Shown one piece after another: positions 44,938 to 53,953 of a stretch of DNA of 64,000 bases; within the stretch, counting starts at the first letter, position 1, and the number at the start of each line of letters is the position of its first letter. Origin of the DNA: Paraburkholderia fungorum (GTDB lineage Bacteria > Pseudomonadota > Gammaproteobacteria > Burkholderiales > Burkholderiaceae); NCBI RefSeq assembly GCF_900099835.1, contig NZ_FNKP01000001.1, positions 2,294,001-2,358,000 on the forward strand. The letters run 5' to 3'. The translations under genes and the position numbers were made by a program. The notes under the pieces are model-generated. The model saw only the letters and a list, made by a program, of their open reading frames with translations, had not been told where the DNA came from and searched no databases.

Positions 44938-45870
44938 ATGAGTCAGCAACGCGAGGCGATCGATACGTACCTTCTACGCGTCTTGCATACTTTATTGATG
45001 GAGCGCAGCGTCACGCGCGCGGCCGTCAAACTGAATCAATCGCAACCTGCCATCAGTGCGGCGCTGCGCCGCCTGCGCGACATCACCGGCGACCCGCTGC
45101 TGGTGCGCGGCAAATCCGGCATGGTGCCGACCGAGTACGGCCTGCGCCTGCTCGAACCGGTGCAGAACGCGCTGCGCGAAATCGAGCGCATCAAGTTCCA
45201 GCAGCACAACTTCGATCCGGCGACGTCGATCCGTTGTTACCGGATCGGTTGTCCCGACTACCTGAACGTGCTGTTCGTGCCGACCGTGGTCGAACGTTTT
45301 CGCCAGGCCGCGCCGAATGCGACGCTCGAATTTCACTCGCTTGGGCCCGCCTTCGACTACGAACTCGCGCTCGAAGACGGCAAGCTCGACATCGTGGTCG
45401 GCAACTGGCCGGAGCCGCCGGAGCAGTTGCATCTGTCGAACCTGTTCGTCGATCAGATCGTCTGCCTGATGAGCAACACGCATCCGTTCGCCAAACGCGG
45501 CGGGCTGACGCTCGACCAGTATCTGAATGCTCCGCATCTCGCGCCGACTCCTTACTCGGTGGGCCAGCGCGGCGCGATCGACGTGCACCTCGCGCGCGAG
45601 CGGTTAAAGCGTCATGTGGTCGTCACGTTGCCGTACTTCAATCTGGCGCCGTACGTGCTGATCAAGTCCGATCTGATCTTCACGACGACGCGCCTGTTTG
45701 CCGATTACTACGCGAAGTTTTTGCCGCTCACCGTGGTGCCCGCCCCGCTCGATTTCCCGCCGATGCAGTACTACCAGTTGTGGCACGAGCGCGTGCATTA
45801 CTCCGATGAAGTGCGCTGGTTGCGCAGCCTGGTCGCCGAGGCGACCAAAACCTTGATCGACAAGCCTTGA
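44938..45870 (+). CDS. LysR-family regulator, likely of the purine importer
   Basis: 310 aa, with CGGAGAAGTC before the ATG. The NodD/LinR-like N-terminal HTH (YLLRVLHTLLMERSVTRAAVKLNQSQPAISAALRRLRDITGDPLLVRG, about 11-58) and the effector domain with NAPHLAPTPYSVGQRGAIDVHLA are clear. Divergent orientation to the BMP-type importer operon suggests control of purine uptake, while the 8-oxoguanine deaminase gene converges from the other side. Confidence 0.85.
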   Translation: MSQQREAIDTYLLRVLHTLLMERSVTRAAVKLNQSQPAISAALRRLRDITGDPLLVRGKSGMVPTEYGLRLLEPVQNALREIERIKFQQHNFDPATSIRCYRIGCPDYLNVLFVPTVVERFRQAAPNATLEFHSLGPAFDYELALEDGKLDIVVGNWPEPPEQLHLSNLFVDQIVCLMSNTHPFAKRGGLTLDQYLNAPHLAPTPYSVGQRGAIDVHLARERLKRHVVVTLPYFNLAPYVLIKSDLIFTTTRLFADYYAKFLPLTVVPAPLDFPPMQYYQLWHERVHYSDEVRWLRSLVAEATKTLIDKP

Positions 45871-45884
45871 ACCTTCCGTACTGA

Positions 45885-45926
45885 GAGTTTCCCGCCGCCG
45901 TTCAGGCCTGGTGGCGGCGGAAACTC
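45885..45926. terminator. Hairpin between the convergent LysR and deaminase genes
   Basis: GAGTTTCCCGCCGCC pairs with GGCGGCGGAAACTC, one base bulged. Without a long T-run it is a moderate terminator candidate for both convergent genes. Confidence 0.55.
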
Positions 45927-46014
45927 GATTAGCTTGCTGCGGCTGTTTTCAAGCTTTTCTTCATGCCGGCTCTCCGCAAGTTGCTCGCGCGGTTCGGTTG
46001 CCTGTCAGCCGGTA

Positions 46015-47415
46015 CTACGCGGCCGCTTCGTAAAGCGTCTTCGCCAGCCGGTTGTGCCGCTCGATCACCGGGCCCAGTTCCAGCGTCGCCAGTTGTCCGT
46101 CTTTCACCACCACCTTGCCGCCGATCACGCTATAGCTCACCTGCGAGGGCGCGCAGAACACCAGCGCGGCAACCGGGTCGTGCAACGCGCCCGCGAACAG
46201 CGGCTGACGCAGATCGAACGACACGAAATCCGCCGCCATGCCCGGCGCCAGTGCGCCGATATCGTCGCGGTTGAGCACCTTCGCGCCGCCGAGCGTCGCG
46301 ATTTCCAATGCTTCTCGCGCGGTCATCGCGTCGGGTCCGAAGCCGACCCGCTGCAACAGCAGCGCCTGCCGCACTTCCGCGACCATCTGCGCGCCATCGT
46401 TCGACGCCGATCCGTCCACGCCCAATCCAACCGGCACACCCGCGAGCCGCATCCGTTTGACCGGCGCAATGCCCGACGCCAGCCGCATGTTCGAACACGG
46501 GCAATGCGCGACACCCGTGCCGGTGCGGGCGAACAGTTCGATGCCCGCATCGTCGAGTTGCACACAATGCGCATGCCATACGTCGTGACCGACCCAGCCG
46601 AGATCTTCCGCATACTCGGCGGGCGTCATGCCGAACTTCTCGCGGCTGTACGCAATATCGTTGACGTTCTCCGCCAGATGCGTGTGCAGCGACACGCCAT
46701 ACTGGCGCGCCATCACCGCCGACTCGCGCATCAGATCGCGGCTCACCGAGAACGGCGAGCACGGCGCGACGACCACGCGCAGCATCGCGTAACGGCCTTC
46801 GTCGTGATACGTCTCGATCAGACGCTGCGTGTCCTTCAGAATGTCGGGCTCGCGCTCGACCACCGAATCCGGCGGCAAACCGCCGTCCTTCTGCCCCACG
46901 CTCATGCTGCCGCGCGCCGCGTGAAACCGCATGCCGATCCGCTGCGCAGCGACGATGCTGTCATCGAGCCGGCTGCCGTTCGGATAGATATACAGATGGT
47001 CGCTCGACGTCGTGCAGCCTGACAGCAGCAGCTCGGCCATCGCCGTCAGCGTCGAAACTTCGATCATCTCCGGTGTGAGGTTCGCCCACACCTTGTAGAG
47101 GTTCGTGAGCCAGCCGAACAGTTCGGCGTTCTGCGCGGCGGGTATCGCGCGCGTCAGGCTCTGATACATGTGGTGATGCGTATTCACGAGACCGGGGATC
47201 ACCAGGTGCCCGCGCATGTCCAGCACTTCGTCGGCCGTTTGCGGCAAGTCCGCCGTCGGTCCGACCGCGACGATCCGGTTGTCTTCGATATACAGGCCGC
47301 CGTCGCGCAATTCGCGCCGGGCGCCGTCCATCGTGACCAGCACGTCCGCGTGCTTCACCAGCATCGTTTTCTTCGGCCTGCCTGCCGTCTGTTCCACCTT
47401 CTGCTCCATCGTCAT
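46015..47415 (-). CDS. 8-oxoguanine deaminase (amidohydrolase, AtzA/TrzN-like superfamily)
   Basis: 466 aa from the ATG at 47413-47415, with GCGGAGAAAACGA upstream. Metal-dependent amidohydrolase motifs are NTHHHMYQSL (two metal histidines), HTHLAENVND, WHAHCVQLDDAGI and GVDGSASND (metal Asp). The length and the SGCTTSSDHLYIYPNG and APCSPFSVS segments match the 8-oxoguanine deaminase group, which converts 8-oxoguanine to urate. That activity feeds directly into the urate-degrading genes to the right. Plain guanine or hydroxy-triazine deamination is the alternative. Confidence 0.85.
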   Translation of the reverse strand: MTMEQKVEQTAGRPKKTMLVKHADVLVTMDGARRELRDGGLYIEDNRIVAVGPTADLPQTADEVLDMRGHLVIPGLVNTHHHMYQSLTRAIPAAQNAELFGWLTNLYKVWANLTPEMIEVSTLTAMAELLLSGCTTSSDHLYIYPNGSRLDDSIVAAQRIGMRFHAARGSMSVGQKDGGLPPDSVVEREPDILKDTQRLIETYHDEGRYAMLRVVVAPCSPFSVSRDLMRESAVMARQYGVSLHTHLAENVNDIAYSREKFGMTPAEYAEDLGWVGHDVWHAHCVQLDDAGIELFARTGTGVAHCPCSNMRLASGIAPVKRMRLAGVPVGLGVDGSASNDGAQMVAEVRQALLLQRVGFGPDAMTAREALEIATLGGAKVLNRDDIGALAPGMAADFVSFDLRQPLFAGALHDPVAALVFCAPSQVSYSVIGGKVVVKDGQLATLELGPVIERHNRLAKTLYEAAA

Positions 47416-47953
47416 TCGTTTTCTCCGCTTCAATGCTTCCGTGCAAAGCCGTTCGAACGCGATGTGGCGCACGCTCACCGTGCCGCCGCGTCCCGTCGAA
47501 CGCCGTTGGCCCGGTTACCCAGCGTCTTCCGCCGTCTTCGGGTTGTGTGCCGCAGCCCAACACTTCAGGTTCGGGTTTGCTGCGGCACACAGCCGTAACC
47601 TTCGACGGCCAAAAAAACGCTGACAACTCGCGCCAATGCGATACCCAACTTCACGCTGCCGATATAGTGGGCCTTTTTTGGCACCGGTACGATCCGCCGG
47701 TGGGTTCGATTCAGCGTATTGATCGAACAAATCGGCATGCTGTGGCTTTCAACAGGCTGTCTGTCATGCGCCGGGGCTTATCTTTCCTATCTCGCGCGCG
47801 CTGAACGGAACATCCTTTTTACAATGGCTGCCACGGCGCTCGCTTCATTTCGCCGACGGGTATGTAGCCACTGACGTGGAGCCTCGATCCGCCGCAAACG
47901 TATCTGGATCGGGCCGCCGCCGAAACCTCGCAAACACACAAGGAAAATTGCGA
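47416..47953. other. Divergent intergenic region, no gene recognised
   Basis: These 538 bases separate the divergent 8-oxoguanine deaminase and HIU hydrolase genes and should contain both promoters. A TTTTTTGGC-rich patch occurs near 47605-47680. No operator symmetry or ORF stands out. Confidence 0.4.
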
Positions 47954-48307
47954 ATGGGAAAGCTCACAACCCATGTGCTCGACACCGCGAACGGCCGTCC
48001 CGGCGCGGGCATCAAGGTCGAACTCTTCGCGCTGTCGGGCGACACCCGCCGCGCGCTCAAAACCACCACCACCAATGACGACGGCCGCTGCGACCAGCCG
48101 CTGCTCGAAGGCGACGCGCTAGTCGCGGGCGAATACGAACTCGTGTTCGGCGCGGGCGACTATTTCGCGTCGATCGGCACGAAGGTGCCGGAGCCGCGTT
48201 TCGTCGATCGCGTGGTGTTGCGCTTCGGCGTCGCCGATGCCGGTGCGCACTATCACGTGCCGCTGCTGGTGTCGCCGTGGTCGTACAGCACGTATCGCGG
48301 CAGCTAG
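47954..48307 (+). CDS. uraH: 5-hydroxyisourate hydrolase
   Basis: 117 aa from ATG 47954, with AAGGAAAATTGCGA upstream. The transthyretin-related fold starts MGKLTTHVLDTANGRPGAGI, containing the catalytic THVLD histidine, and ends with the diagnostic YSTYRGS tetrapeptide motif (Y-R-G-S). It hydrolyses 5-hydroxyisourate, the PuuD product, to OHCU. It precedes puuD in the same direction by about 270 bases. Confidence 0.95.
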   Translation: MGKLTTHVLDTANGRPGAGIKVELFALSGDTRRALKTTTTNDDGRCDQPLLEGDALVAGEYELVFGAGDYFASIGTKVPEPRFVDRVVLRFGVADAGAHYHVPLLVSPWSYSTYRGS

Positions 48308-48578
48308 GAGGCTGACGCCGATATGCGTCCGATTGCCTTGCGCAGAGGGTCGCCCGACACCGGCGACCTGTCCGCGAAACGCAATCGACCGCGTGCGGTT
48401 CGGCCCCGCGATCTGACTGGAAGCACTGTTAAAAAACGGCGTGCTGCGAACTGAGCGCAGCGTGTCTTTCACCCCGCAGTCGGCGCAGTGACGTAATACG
48501 TGCCCGAGACCCGTCAAGCGGGTCCGCACAAGGCCGAACGTCATCGCGCATACAACGAATCAGAAGTGGAGGAGTTTC

Positions 48579-49772
48579 ATGGAAGGCTTTATCACCGACT
48601 GGCTGAACCTGGCGATTCGCTGGTTCCACGTCATCGCCGCGATTGCATGGATCGGCGAATCGTTCTATTTCGTCGCGCTCGACAACAGCCTGAAACCGCC
48701 GACGGACCCGAACCAGCGCCGACGCGGCGTGTTCGGCGAGCTGTGGCACGTGCATGGCGGCGGCTTCTACAACATGCAGAAGTACACCGTCGCGCCGCCG
48801 GAAATGCCCGACGATCTGCACTGGTCGAAGTGGCCGTCGTACACGACGTGGCTGTCGGGCTTCGGTCTGTTCACGGTGCTGTATCTGTTCTCGCCGTCCA
48901 CTTACCTGATCGACAAGAACGTGCTCGATATGGGTCCGGTGGTGGCAGTGGCGTCGGCAATCGGCTTTCTCGCGGCGGGCTGGATCGTCTATGACTCGCT
49001 GTGCCGCCTGCTCGGCACTAAAGACAAGGTGCTCGGCATCTGCGTCGGCGTGTATGTGTTCATCGCCGCGTGGCTGGCTTGCCACATTTTCGCGGGCCGC
49101 GCCGCGTACCTGATCATGGGCGCGATGCTCGCGACGATCATGTCGGCGAACGTGTTCTTCGTGATCATTCCGGGCCAGCGCAAGATGGTCGCGGCGATGC
49201 TCAAGGGCGACACGCCGAACCCGATCTACGGCAAACGCGGCAAGCAACGCTCGGTGCACAACACGTATTTCACGTTGCCGGTGGTGTTCGCGATGCTGTC
49301 GAACCACTACGCGATGACCTACACGCATCCGTACAACTGGGCCGTGCTGCTGGTCATCATGCTGGCTGGCGCGCTGATCCGTCAGTTCTTCGTGATGCGT
49401 CACCGTGGCCAGGTGCTGTGGTATCTGCCGCTGGTCGGCATCGCGCTGATGTTCTGCGCGCTGGTCTGGACCATGCCGAAGCCGATCGTCGCGCAGGCTC
49501 AGGCTGCGAACGCGCCGTCGGTGAAAGTGGCCGACATTGCGCCGGTGCTGCAACAGCGTTGCGTGGCGTGCCACTCCGCGCATCCGACGATGATGGGCAG
49601 CGCACCCGCAGGCGTGTTGCTCGATACGCCGGATGAAATTTCGCAGAACGCGCAGCGGATTTATCAGCAGGCGGTGACGCTGAAGGCAATGCCGCTCGGC
49701 AACGTCACGCACATGACCGACGACGAGCGCATGAAAATCGCTGCGTGGTTCGAAGGTGGTGCGGTGAAGTGA
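48579..49772 (+). CDS. puuD: Membrane urate hydroxylase PuuD with cytochrome c domain
   Basis: 397 aa, with GTGGAGGAG before the ATG. About eight transmembrane helices from IRWFHVIAAIAWIGESFYFVALDNSL onward (DUF989 urate oxidase N-terminal domain) are followed by a periplasmic cytochrome c domain. The single haem-binding CVACH lies near residue 328 and an axial methionine is in KAMPLGN. PuuD oxidises urate to 5-hydroxyisourate and passes electrons to the respiratory chain, avoiding H2O2. It is followed by a terminator. Confidence 0.93.
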   Translation: MEGFITDWLNLAIRWFHVIAAIAWIGESFYFVALDNSLKPPTDPNQRRRGVFGELWHVHGGGFYNMQKYTVAPPEMPDDLHWSKWPSYTTWLSGFGLFTVLYLFSPSTYLIDKNVLDMGPVVAVASAIGFLAAGWIVYDSLCRLLGTKDKVLGICVGVYVFIAAWLACHIFAGRAAYLIMGAMLATIMSANVFFVIIPGQRKMVAAMLKGDTPNPIYGKRGKQRSVHNTYFTLPVVFAMLSNHYAMTYTHPYNWAVLLVIMLAGALIRQFFVMRHRGQVLWYLPLVGIALMFCALVWTMPKPIVAQAQAANAPSVKVADIAPVLQQRCVACHSAHPTMMGSAPAGVLLDTPDEISQNAQRIYQQAVTLKAMPLGNVTHMTDDERMKIAAWFEGGAVK

Positions 49773-49854
49773 GATTTGCAGGAATTCGCACGCGGTTTGT
49801 CGTTTTTGACTGAAGGCCGGGGGAGCGTGCCGGCCTGAAGAGGCGGCATCATTG

Positions 49855-49896
49855 AAAAGCGGGCTTTTCGCGTAAGCGGGAAGCCCGCTTTTTCTT
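49855..49896 (+). terminator. Rho-independent terminator after puuD
   Basis: AAAAGCGGGCTT pairs with AAGCCCGCTTTT around a 14-base loop, followed by TCTTTT. It separates puuD from the hipBA control region. Confidence 0.85.
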
Positions 49897-49939
49897 TTGT
49901 CGCCCTTTCGCGCGGATTGCCAATTATTAAATCGCATTT

Positions 49940-49957
49940 GGTAGCCCAAGAGCTACA
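49940..49957. promoter_or_regulatory. HipB operator candidate 1
   Basis: GGTAGCC-CAAG-AGCTACA; matches the symmetric consensus TGTAGCC-N4-GGCTACA at 12 of 14 arm positions. Confidence 0.75.
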
Positions 49958-49980
49958 AAAAATGCTATACCAGATCAAAA

Positions 49981-49998
49981 TGTAGCCCATAGGCTACA
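49981..49998. promoter_or_regulatory. HipB operator candidate 2 (perfect)
   Basis: TGTAGCC-CATA-GGCTACA, perfect symmetry; 41 bases after operator 1. Confidence 0.85.
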
Positions 49999-50015
49999 AA
50001 TCGGTCATTTATTTT

Positions 50016-50033
50016 TGTGTCCCATAGGCTACA
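50016..50033. promoter_or_regulatory. HipB operator candidate 3
   Basis: TGTGTCC-CATA-GGCTACA, two mismatches in the left arm; 35 bases after operator 2. Confidence 0.8.
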
Positions 50034-50056
50034 ATAAAGCGACAAATCGCAGAAAT

Positions 50057-50074
50057 TGATGCCTTGGGGCTACA
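50057..50074. promoter_or_regulatory. HipB operator candidate 4, overlapping the hipB ribosome-binding site
   Basis: TGATGCC-TTGG-GGCTACA, 41 bases after operator 3. It ends one base before the hipB ATG, so the GGGG ribosome-binding tract lies within the operator. Confidence 0.65.
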
Positions 50075-50075
50075 A

Positions 50076-50342
50076 ATGACCAATCTGGCCGACGTATCCG
50101 ACATGCTGAAAACCGTGCGACGCGAAAGTAATCTGTCGCAGGAAGAACTGGCGCGGCGCGCGGGCGTCGCGCGCACCACCGTCGCGCGGATGGAAACGCT
50201 CGCCAAAAACGATATGAGCGTGTCGGTGCTCGTGCGTCTGCTCGAAGCAGCGGGCTACGACCTGAAGTTCGTCGCGCACGGGCATGGGCGCACGCTCGAA
50301 GACATCCTCGCTGAACAGCGCAGCCCGGACGCGAACTCATGA
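50076..50342 (+). CDS. hipB: HipB-like antitoxin, XRE/Cro HTH
   Basis: 88 aa from ATG 50076. The HTH region is MLKTVRRESNLSQEELARRAGVARTTVARMETLAKNDMSVSVLVRLLEAAG (about residues 9-60), followed by a short tail DLKFVAHGHGRTLEDILAEQRS. It overlaps hipA by four bases (ATGA). HipB-type antitoxins bind palindromes upstream of their own gene, here represented by four operators, and neutralise HipA by direct binding. It sits as a cassette between puuD and allA. Confidence 0.9.
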   Translation: MTNLADVSDMLKTVRRESNLSQEELARRAGVARTTVARMETLAKNDMSVSVLVRLLEAAGYDLKFVAHGHGRTLEDILAEQRSPDANS

Positions 50343-51685
50343 AACTCGACGTTCAGGTTCTGGGCAAGACCGTTGCCACGCTGTTCCGCGAGCGCGACGA
50401 CTACGTTCTCAAATACAACGCCAACGCAAATGCCGCCGATTTCGTCAGCCTGGCCATGCCGGTTCGTGACGAAGCGTGGCGCTGGCCGCGCGATCTGCAT
50501 CCATTCTTCCGGCAGAACCTGCCGGAAGGCTATCTGCTGAATCTGATCCGCGAGCAATTCGGGCCGTTGCTCGACGGCACCGATCTCTCGCTGCTGGCGG
50601 TGGTCGGTGCAATGGGTATTGGGCGCGTCACCGTCACGCCCGAAGGCGTCGCGCCCGGCACCGAATTGCAGGCGCTCGACGTGCAGGACATTCTGCATGG
50701 CGACAACACCGCCGACCATTTCTCGCAACTGGTGCGCGAATATGCACGCGCGGCAATTTCGGGCGCGGTGCCGAAATTCATCGCGCCGGACCGGCAGGCA
50801 AACAGCGAAGCTGTACCGACGCCACTCGGCAAGCCGACCATCCGCACGAGCCGTCACATCGTCAAGGGCTCGGACGACAGCACGCCGTTTCTCGGCTTCA
50901 ACGAGTTCTATTCGATGCGCGTGCTGGAGCGGCTCGATGTGGCAAAGGTCGCGCGTACGCAGATGTCGGACGATGGCCGCGCGCTGATCGTCGAGCGCTT
51001 CGACGTGGATGCCGACGGCCTGCCCGCCTATGGCGTCGAAGACATGTGCGGTCTGCTGGGTCTGCCGCCGCATGAGAAATACAACTCGACCACCGAGAAA
51101 ATGCTCAATGCCGCACGGGCTTATCTGCTCGATCGCGACAGCATGCGGCTTCAACTGGAACAGCTCGCGTGGCACCTGCTGACCAACTACGTGGTGCGCA
51201 ACGCCGACTGTCATACGAAAAACGTTGCGCTGTACTACACGTCCGTCGACGATGTCGCATTCACGCCCGTCTACGATATCGTCACGACCCAGGCTTACCC
51301 GCGATTTGCCGCGAATCCGCCGGGCCTGCCGATCGACGGCCGCAAGACCTGGGCAGCCGGCAAGACGCTCGAGCGCTTCTTCAATACGCGGATGGGCATT
51401 CCGCCCCGGCAGTACGCGCAGATGGTCGAAGCGTTGTGCGATTCGGCGGTCACGGTCGGCCATGAGCTGATCGAAGCAGCGCGCAATGAGCCGCAATGGC
51501 ACACCGTCGCGAAGCAGATGCTGCATGCGTGGGACGACGGCATGGCGTCGTTGCGCTCGTCGAAGAAAAGCCTGCAATTCAAGGGACTGAAACCCGCGAT
51601 CGAGGCGGCGGGATTTTCCGCGCCCGAACCGGCTGAAAAAGCGCGTGAGGTGATTGGGCGCTCGCCCTTGCTTGGAAAACGGTGA
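50339..51685 (+). CDS. hipA: HipA-like serine/threonine kinase toxin
   Basis: 448 aa, full length. The N-terminal subdomain has RQNLPEGYLLNLIREQFG; the Gly-rich ATP loop region is AISGAVPKFIAP (about 139-150). The catalytic loop NADCHTKN (about 295-302) replaces the classic NxDxHxKN and keeps Asp, His, Lys and Asn. The DFG-like metal-binding Asp is in FTPVYDIVTTQAY. E. coli HipA phosphorylates glutamyl-tRNA synthetase and triggers persistence; target identity here is not known. The catalytic residues look intact. Confidence 0.9.
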   Translation: MKLDVQVLGKTVATLFRERDDYVLKYNANANAADFVSLAMPVRDEAWRWPRDLHPFFRQNLPEGYLLNLIREQFGPLLDGTDLSLLAVVGAMGIGRVTVTPEGVAPGTELQALDVQDILHGDNTADHFSQLVREYARAAISGAVPKFIAPDRQANSEAVPTPLGKPTIRTSRHIVKGSDDSTPFLGFNEFYSMRVLERLDVAKVARTQMSDDGRALIVERFDVDADGLPAYGVEDMCGLLGLPPHEKYNSTTEKMLNAARAYLLDRDSMRLQLEQLAWHLLTNYVVRNADCHTKNVALYYTSVDDVAFTPVYDIVTTQAYPRFAANPPGLPIDGRKTWAAGKTLERFFNTRMGIPPRQYAQMVEALCDSAVTVGHELIEAARNEPQWHTVAKQMLHAWDDGMASLRSSKKSLQFKGLKPAIEAAGFSAPEPAEKAREVIGRSPLLGKR

Positions 51686-51723
51686 ATCAACGCGCGCGCG
51701 ATTTGCACCGGCCGGCCGCAATG

Positions 51724-51762
51724 AAAAAGGCCCACGGCACCTGCATGCCGTGAGCCTTCTTT
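51724..51762. terminator. Bidirectional terminator between hipA and allA
   Basis: AAAGGCCCACGGCA pairs with TGCCGTGAGCCTT around CCTGCA, A-tract before and CTTT after. It ends the convergent hipBA and alc-allA transcripts. Confidence 0.8.
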
Positions 51763-51807
51763 AACATTGCGCTGCGCGTGGGAAACAAACACGCGCAGCG
51801 ACAACCC

Positions 51808-52320
51808 TCAAACCGCGACCGCGCTCAACGCATCTTCCGTGAGCCACAGCGGCTCGGCCAGATCCTGCTCATTCAGATTCAGCCCGTCCCCGCCACGATC
51901 GACGACGATAAAGTCGCTCACATCACCCAGCGCGATCAGCGGATGGTGCCAGACGCCCTTCGCATAATTGACGCCCTGCCAGCCGCTCGTCACGAACGCG
52001 CGAATCTGCGATGCATCGAGATCGCCCGCCGGCGCGACCACGACCAGATACGGCTTGTCGTTCAGCGGCACGAACGCCTGACTGCCCAGCGGATGACGTT
52101 CGAGCATCTTCACTTCGAACGGCAACACGCGCGGCTGTCCGCGAAACAGGTTGACCAGCGTGCGACCGTTTTCGTCGGTGACATCCACTTTCGCGAGATC
52201 GTGAAAGCGGATCGTCGTGCCGAGGTTGATCGGAATCTGCTTCGCGCCTTCGAGTTCGATCACATCGCCGAATGCGGCGAACGCCTCTTTCGTCAACGGT
52301 TCGATTGCGAGCGTTTTCAT
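51808..52320 (-). CDS. allA: Ureidoglycolate lyase
   Basis: 170 aa from the ATG at 52318-52320, which overlaps the allantoicase stop by four bases. AllA family features are [35 protein letters not shown] and the cupin-type [23 protein letters not shown] near residue 125. It converts (S)-ureidoglycolate to glyoxylate plus urea, the last carbon-releasing step of the pathway encoded here. Confidence 0.93.
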   Translation of the reverse strand: MKTLAIEPLTKEAFAAFGDVIELEGAKQIPINLGTTIRFHDLAKVDVTDENGRTLVNLFRGQPRVLPFEVKMLERHPLGSQAFVPLNDKPYLVVVAPAGDLDASQIRAFVTSGWQGVNYAKGVWHHPLIALGDVSDFIVVDRGGDGLNLNEQDLAEPLWLTEDALSAVAV

Positions 52321-53330
52321 GATGCGAGCGTGCCCCACAGACGCAGACGCGACACGCCGCCGTCCGGAATGATGTTAAAGCGTACGTGCGTGACCGGACC
52401 CAGCGCCGCGATCTCGCTTTCGAAGAAATGCTGCTTGTCCATTTGCAGCTTCTGTTCGCCGAGCAGCACCGGCCAGAACATGGCCTGCGTGACCAGCGAA
52501 CTGTCGGTGCCGCCCGTCACGAACGCGGCCTGGATCGAGCAGCGGTCCGGATAGTTGCCCTTGAAGTGCGCGGTGTCGACTTCGATCTTTTTGATCACGC
52601 CCGGCTGTGCCAGCGCGATGATCGCCCAGTCGTTGCCCGGCTCGCGGCGACGGCGCGTTTCCCAGCCGTCGCCCATGTTCACGCCGCGACCCGGCATCAG
52701 CAGCGTGGATGCCGCGCCGAAGTGCTGGTTGTTCGCGCCGACCAGATACGCGCCGTTTTCCATCGCGGCCAGATCGAACTGCTCGGTGCGGCTCGCGCCT
52801 GCCCAGTCGACTTGCGGCTGACCATACACACGCAGACGAGCAATACCGCCGTCCGGGTAAATGTTCACGCGCAAATGCGTGTACGCGTTCGCGTCGCTGA
52901 CTTCGTGATAATGGTGGCTATTGCCCTGCAACGTCGACGACGGCACGATCTCGGTCCACTTCGTCGACTGATTCGGCGCGCCGTCCACCACGCGCGCGGC
53001 TTCTACCGAGGCCGCCGGCGGGAAGTTGCCGGTGAAGTGGCTGGTGTCGAGATCGAGCCCCTTGATCACGCCCGGACGCGCGAGCTTGACGATGCACCAG
53101 TCATAGCCCGACACGCGCTTGCGGCGCGTTTCCCAGCCGTCCATCCACTTGCCGTTGTCGTCGTACTTGCCCGGAATGAAGACGGCCGGCTCCGGATTCA
53201 GCATGCGTTCCTTCGGCGCGAAGAAATCGTCGCTGGACTCGAGCGCCTGCGCGCCCAGACGCGGGTCCGCCAGATTCACATAGCGGCGCGTGAATTCCGG
53301 TGCGTTGGGATCGAGAATCGGGAGTGCCAT
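52317..53330 (-). CDS. alc: Allantoicase
   Basis: 337 aa made of two tandem allantoicase domains. Each carries the [12 protein letters not shown] motif: [11 protein letters not shown] near residue 65 and [12 protein letters not shown] near residue 220. The paired [19 protein letters not shown] and [19 protein letters not shown] close each repeat. It hydrolyses allantoate to ureidoglycolate and urea, and overlaps allA (ATGA). Confidence 0.95.
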   Translation of the reverse strand: MALPILDPNAPEFTRRYVNLADPRLGAQALESSDDFFAPKERMLNPEPAVFIPGKYDDNGKWMDGWETRRKRVSGYDWCIVKLARPGVIKGLDLDTSHFTGNFPPAASVEAARVVDGAPNQSTKWTEIVPSSTLQGNSHHYHEVSDANAYTHLRVNIYPDGGIARLRVYGQPQVDWAGASRTEQFDLAAMENGAYLVGANNQHFGAASTLLMPGRGVNMGDGWETRRRREPGNDWAIIALAQPGVIKKIEVDTAHFKGNYPDRCSIQAAFVTGGTDSSLVTQAMFWPVLLGEQKLQMDKQHFFESEIAALGPVTHVRFNIIPDGGVSRLRLWGTLAS

Positions 53331-53431
53331 CTTTGTCTTCCTTGATTGTGGGTGCTGAAAAAACGTTTCGATTCGAGAGTTGCGATGCGTGTGCGCATTA
53401 ACAAGGCGTGATCGAAATCACGCCTGAGCGC

Positions 53432-53953
53432 TTACGCATCGATCAGATCGTCGAGCCGGAAACGTGCGATGCGGTAGATCTGGTCGAGGCTTGCGCGCAA
53501 CTCGTCGGAGCGACTGTTGTTCACGCGCGCCTCGAAGTTCGCGATGATGCCGTGACGGTCATAGCCGCGAACCGCCAGAATGAACGGAAAACCGAATTTC
53601 TCGCGATACGCGCTGTTCAGCGCGAGCAGCTTGTCGAACTCTTCCTGAGTGCATTGCGCGAGGCCCGCGCCGCTCTGTTCGCGGGTCGACTCGGCGGTGA
53701 GCTCACCACGTACCGCGGCCTTACCGGCAAGCTCCGGGTGCGCGTTGATCAGCGCCAGTTGTTTCGCTTCGCCCGCCGTTTCGACAACGCCCGACATCTT
53801 GCGATGCAACTCGTCGATGCTCGCGAACGGCCGTTGTTGCGCGGCGACTTCCGCGACCCACGGCGAATGCTCGAAGATGCCCGAGAGCGCGGTGATAAAC
53901 GCGTCGGCCGGGATGCTGTTGAGTTGGTCGAGTGTGTATTGCATCGCCTTCAT
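53432..53953 (-). CDS. uraD: OHCU decarboxylase
   Basis: 173 aa from the ATG at 53951-53953. Family motifs are HSPWVAEVAAQQRPFASIDELHRKM, NAHPELAGKAA (catalytic-His region, about residue 73) and FGFPFILAVRGYDRHGIIANFEARVNN. It decarboxylates OHCU stereospecifically to (S)-allantoin. The start overlaps the puuE stop by four bases, so puuE-uraD form a coupled pair, with alc-allA following 101 bases further. Confidence 0.95.
   Translation of the reverse strand: MKAMQYTLDQLNSIPADAFITALSGIFEHSPWVAEVAAQQRPFASIDELHRKMSGVVETAGEAKQLALINAHPELAGKAAVRGELTAESTREQSGAGLAQCTQEEFDKLLALNSAYREKFGFPFILAVRGYDRHGIIANFEARVNNSRSDELRASLDQIYRIARFRLDDLIDA

Noticed and set aside
48323..48454. 43-aa ORF after AGGAGG between uraH and puuD
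   Set aside because: The ribosome-binding site is too far from the ATG and the Arg-rich product looks like random GC-rich translation.
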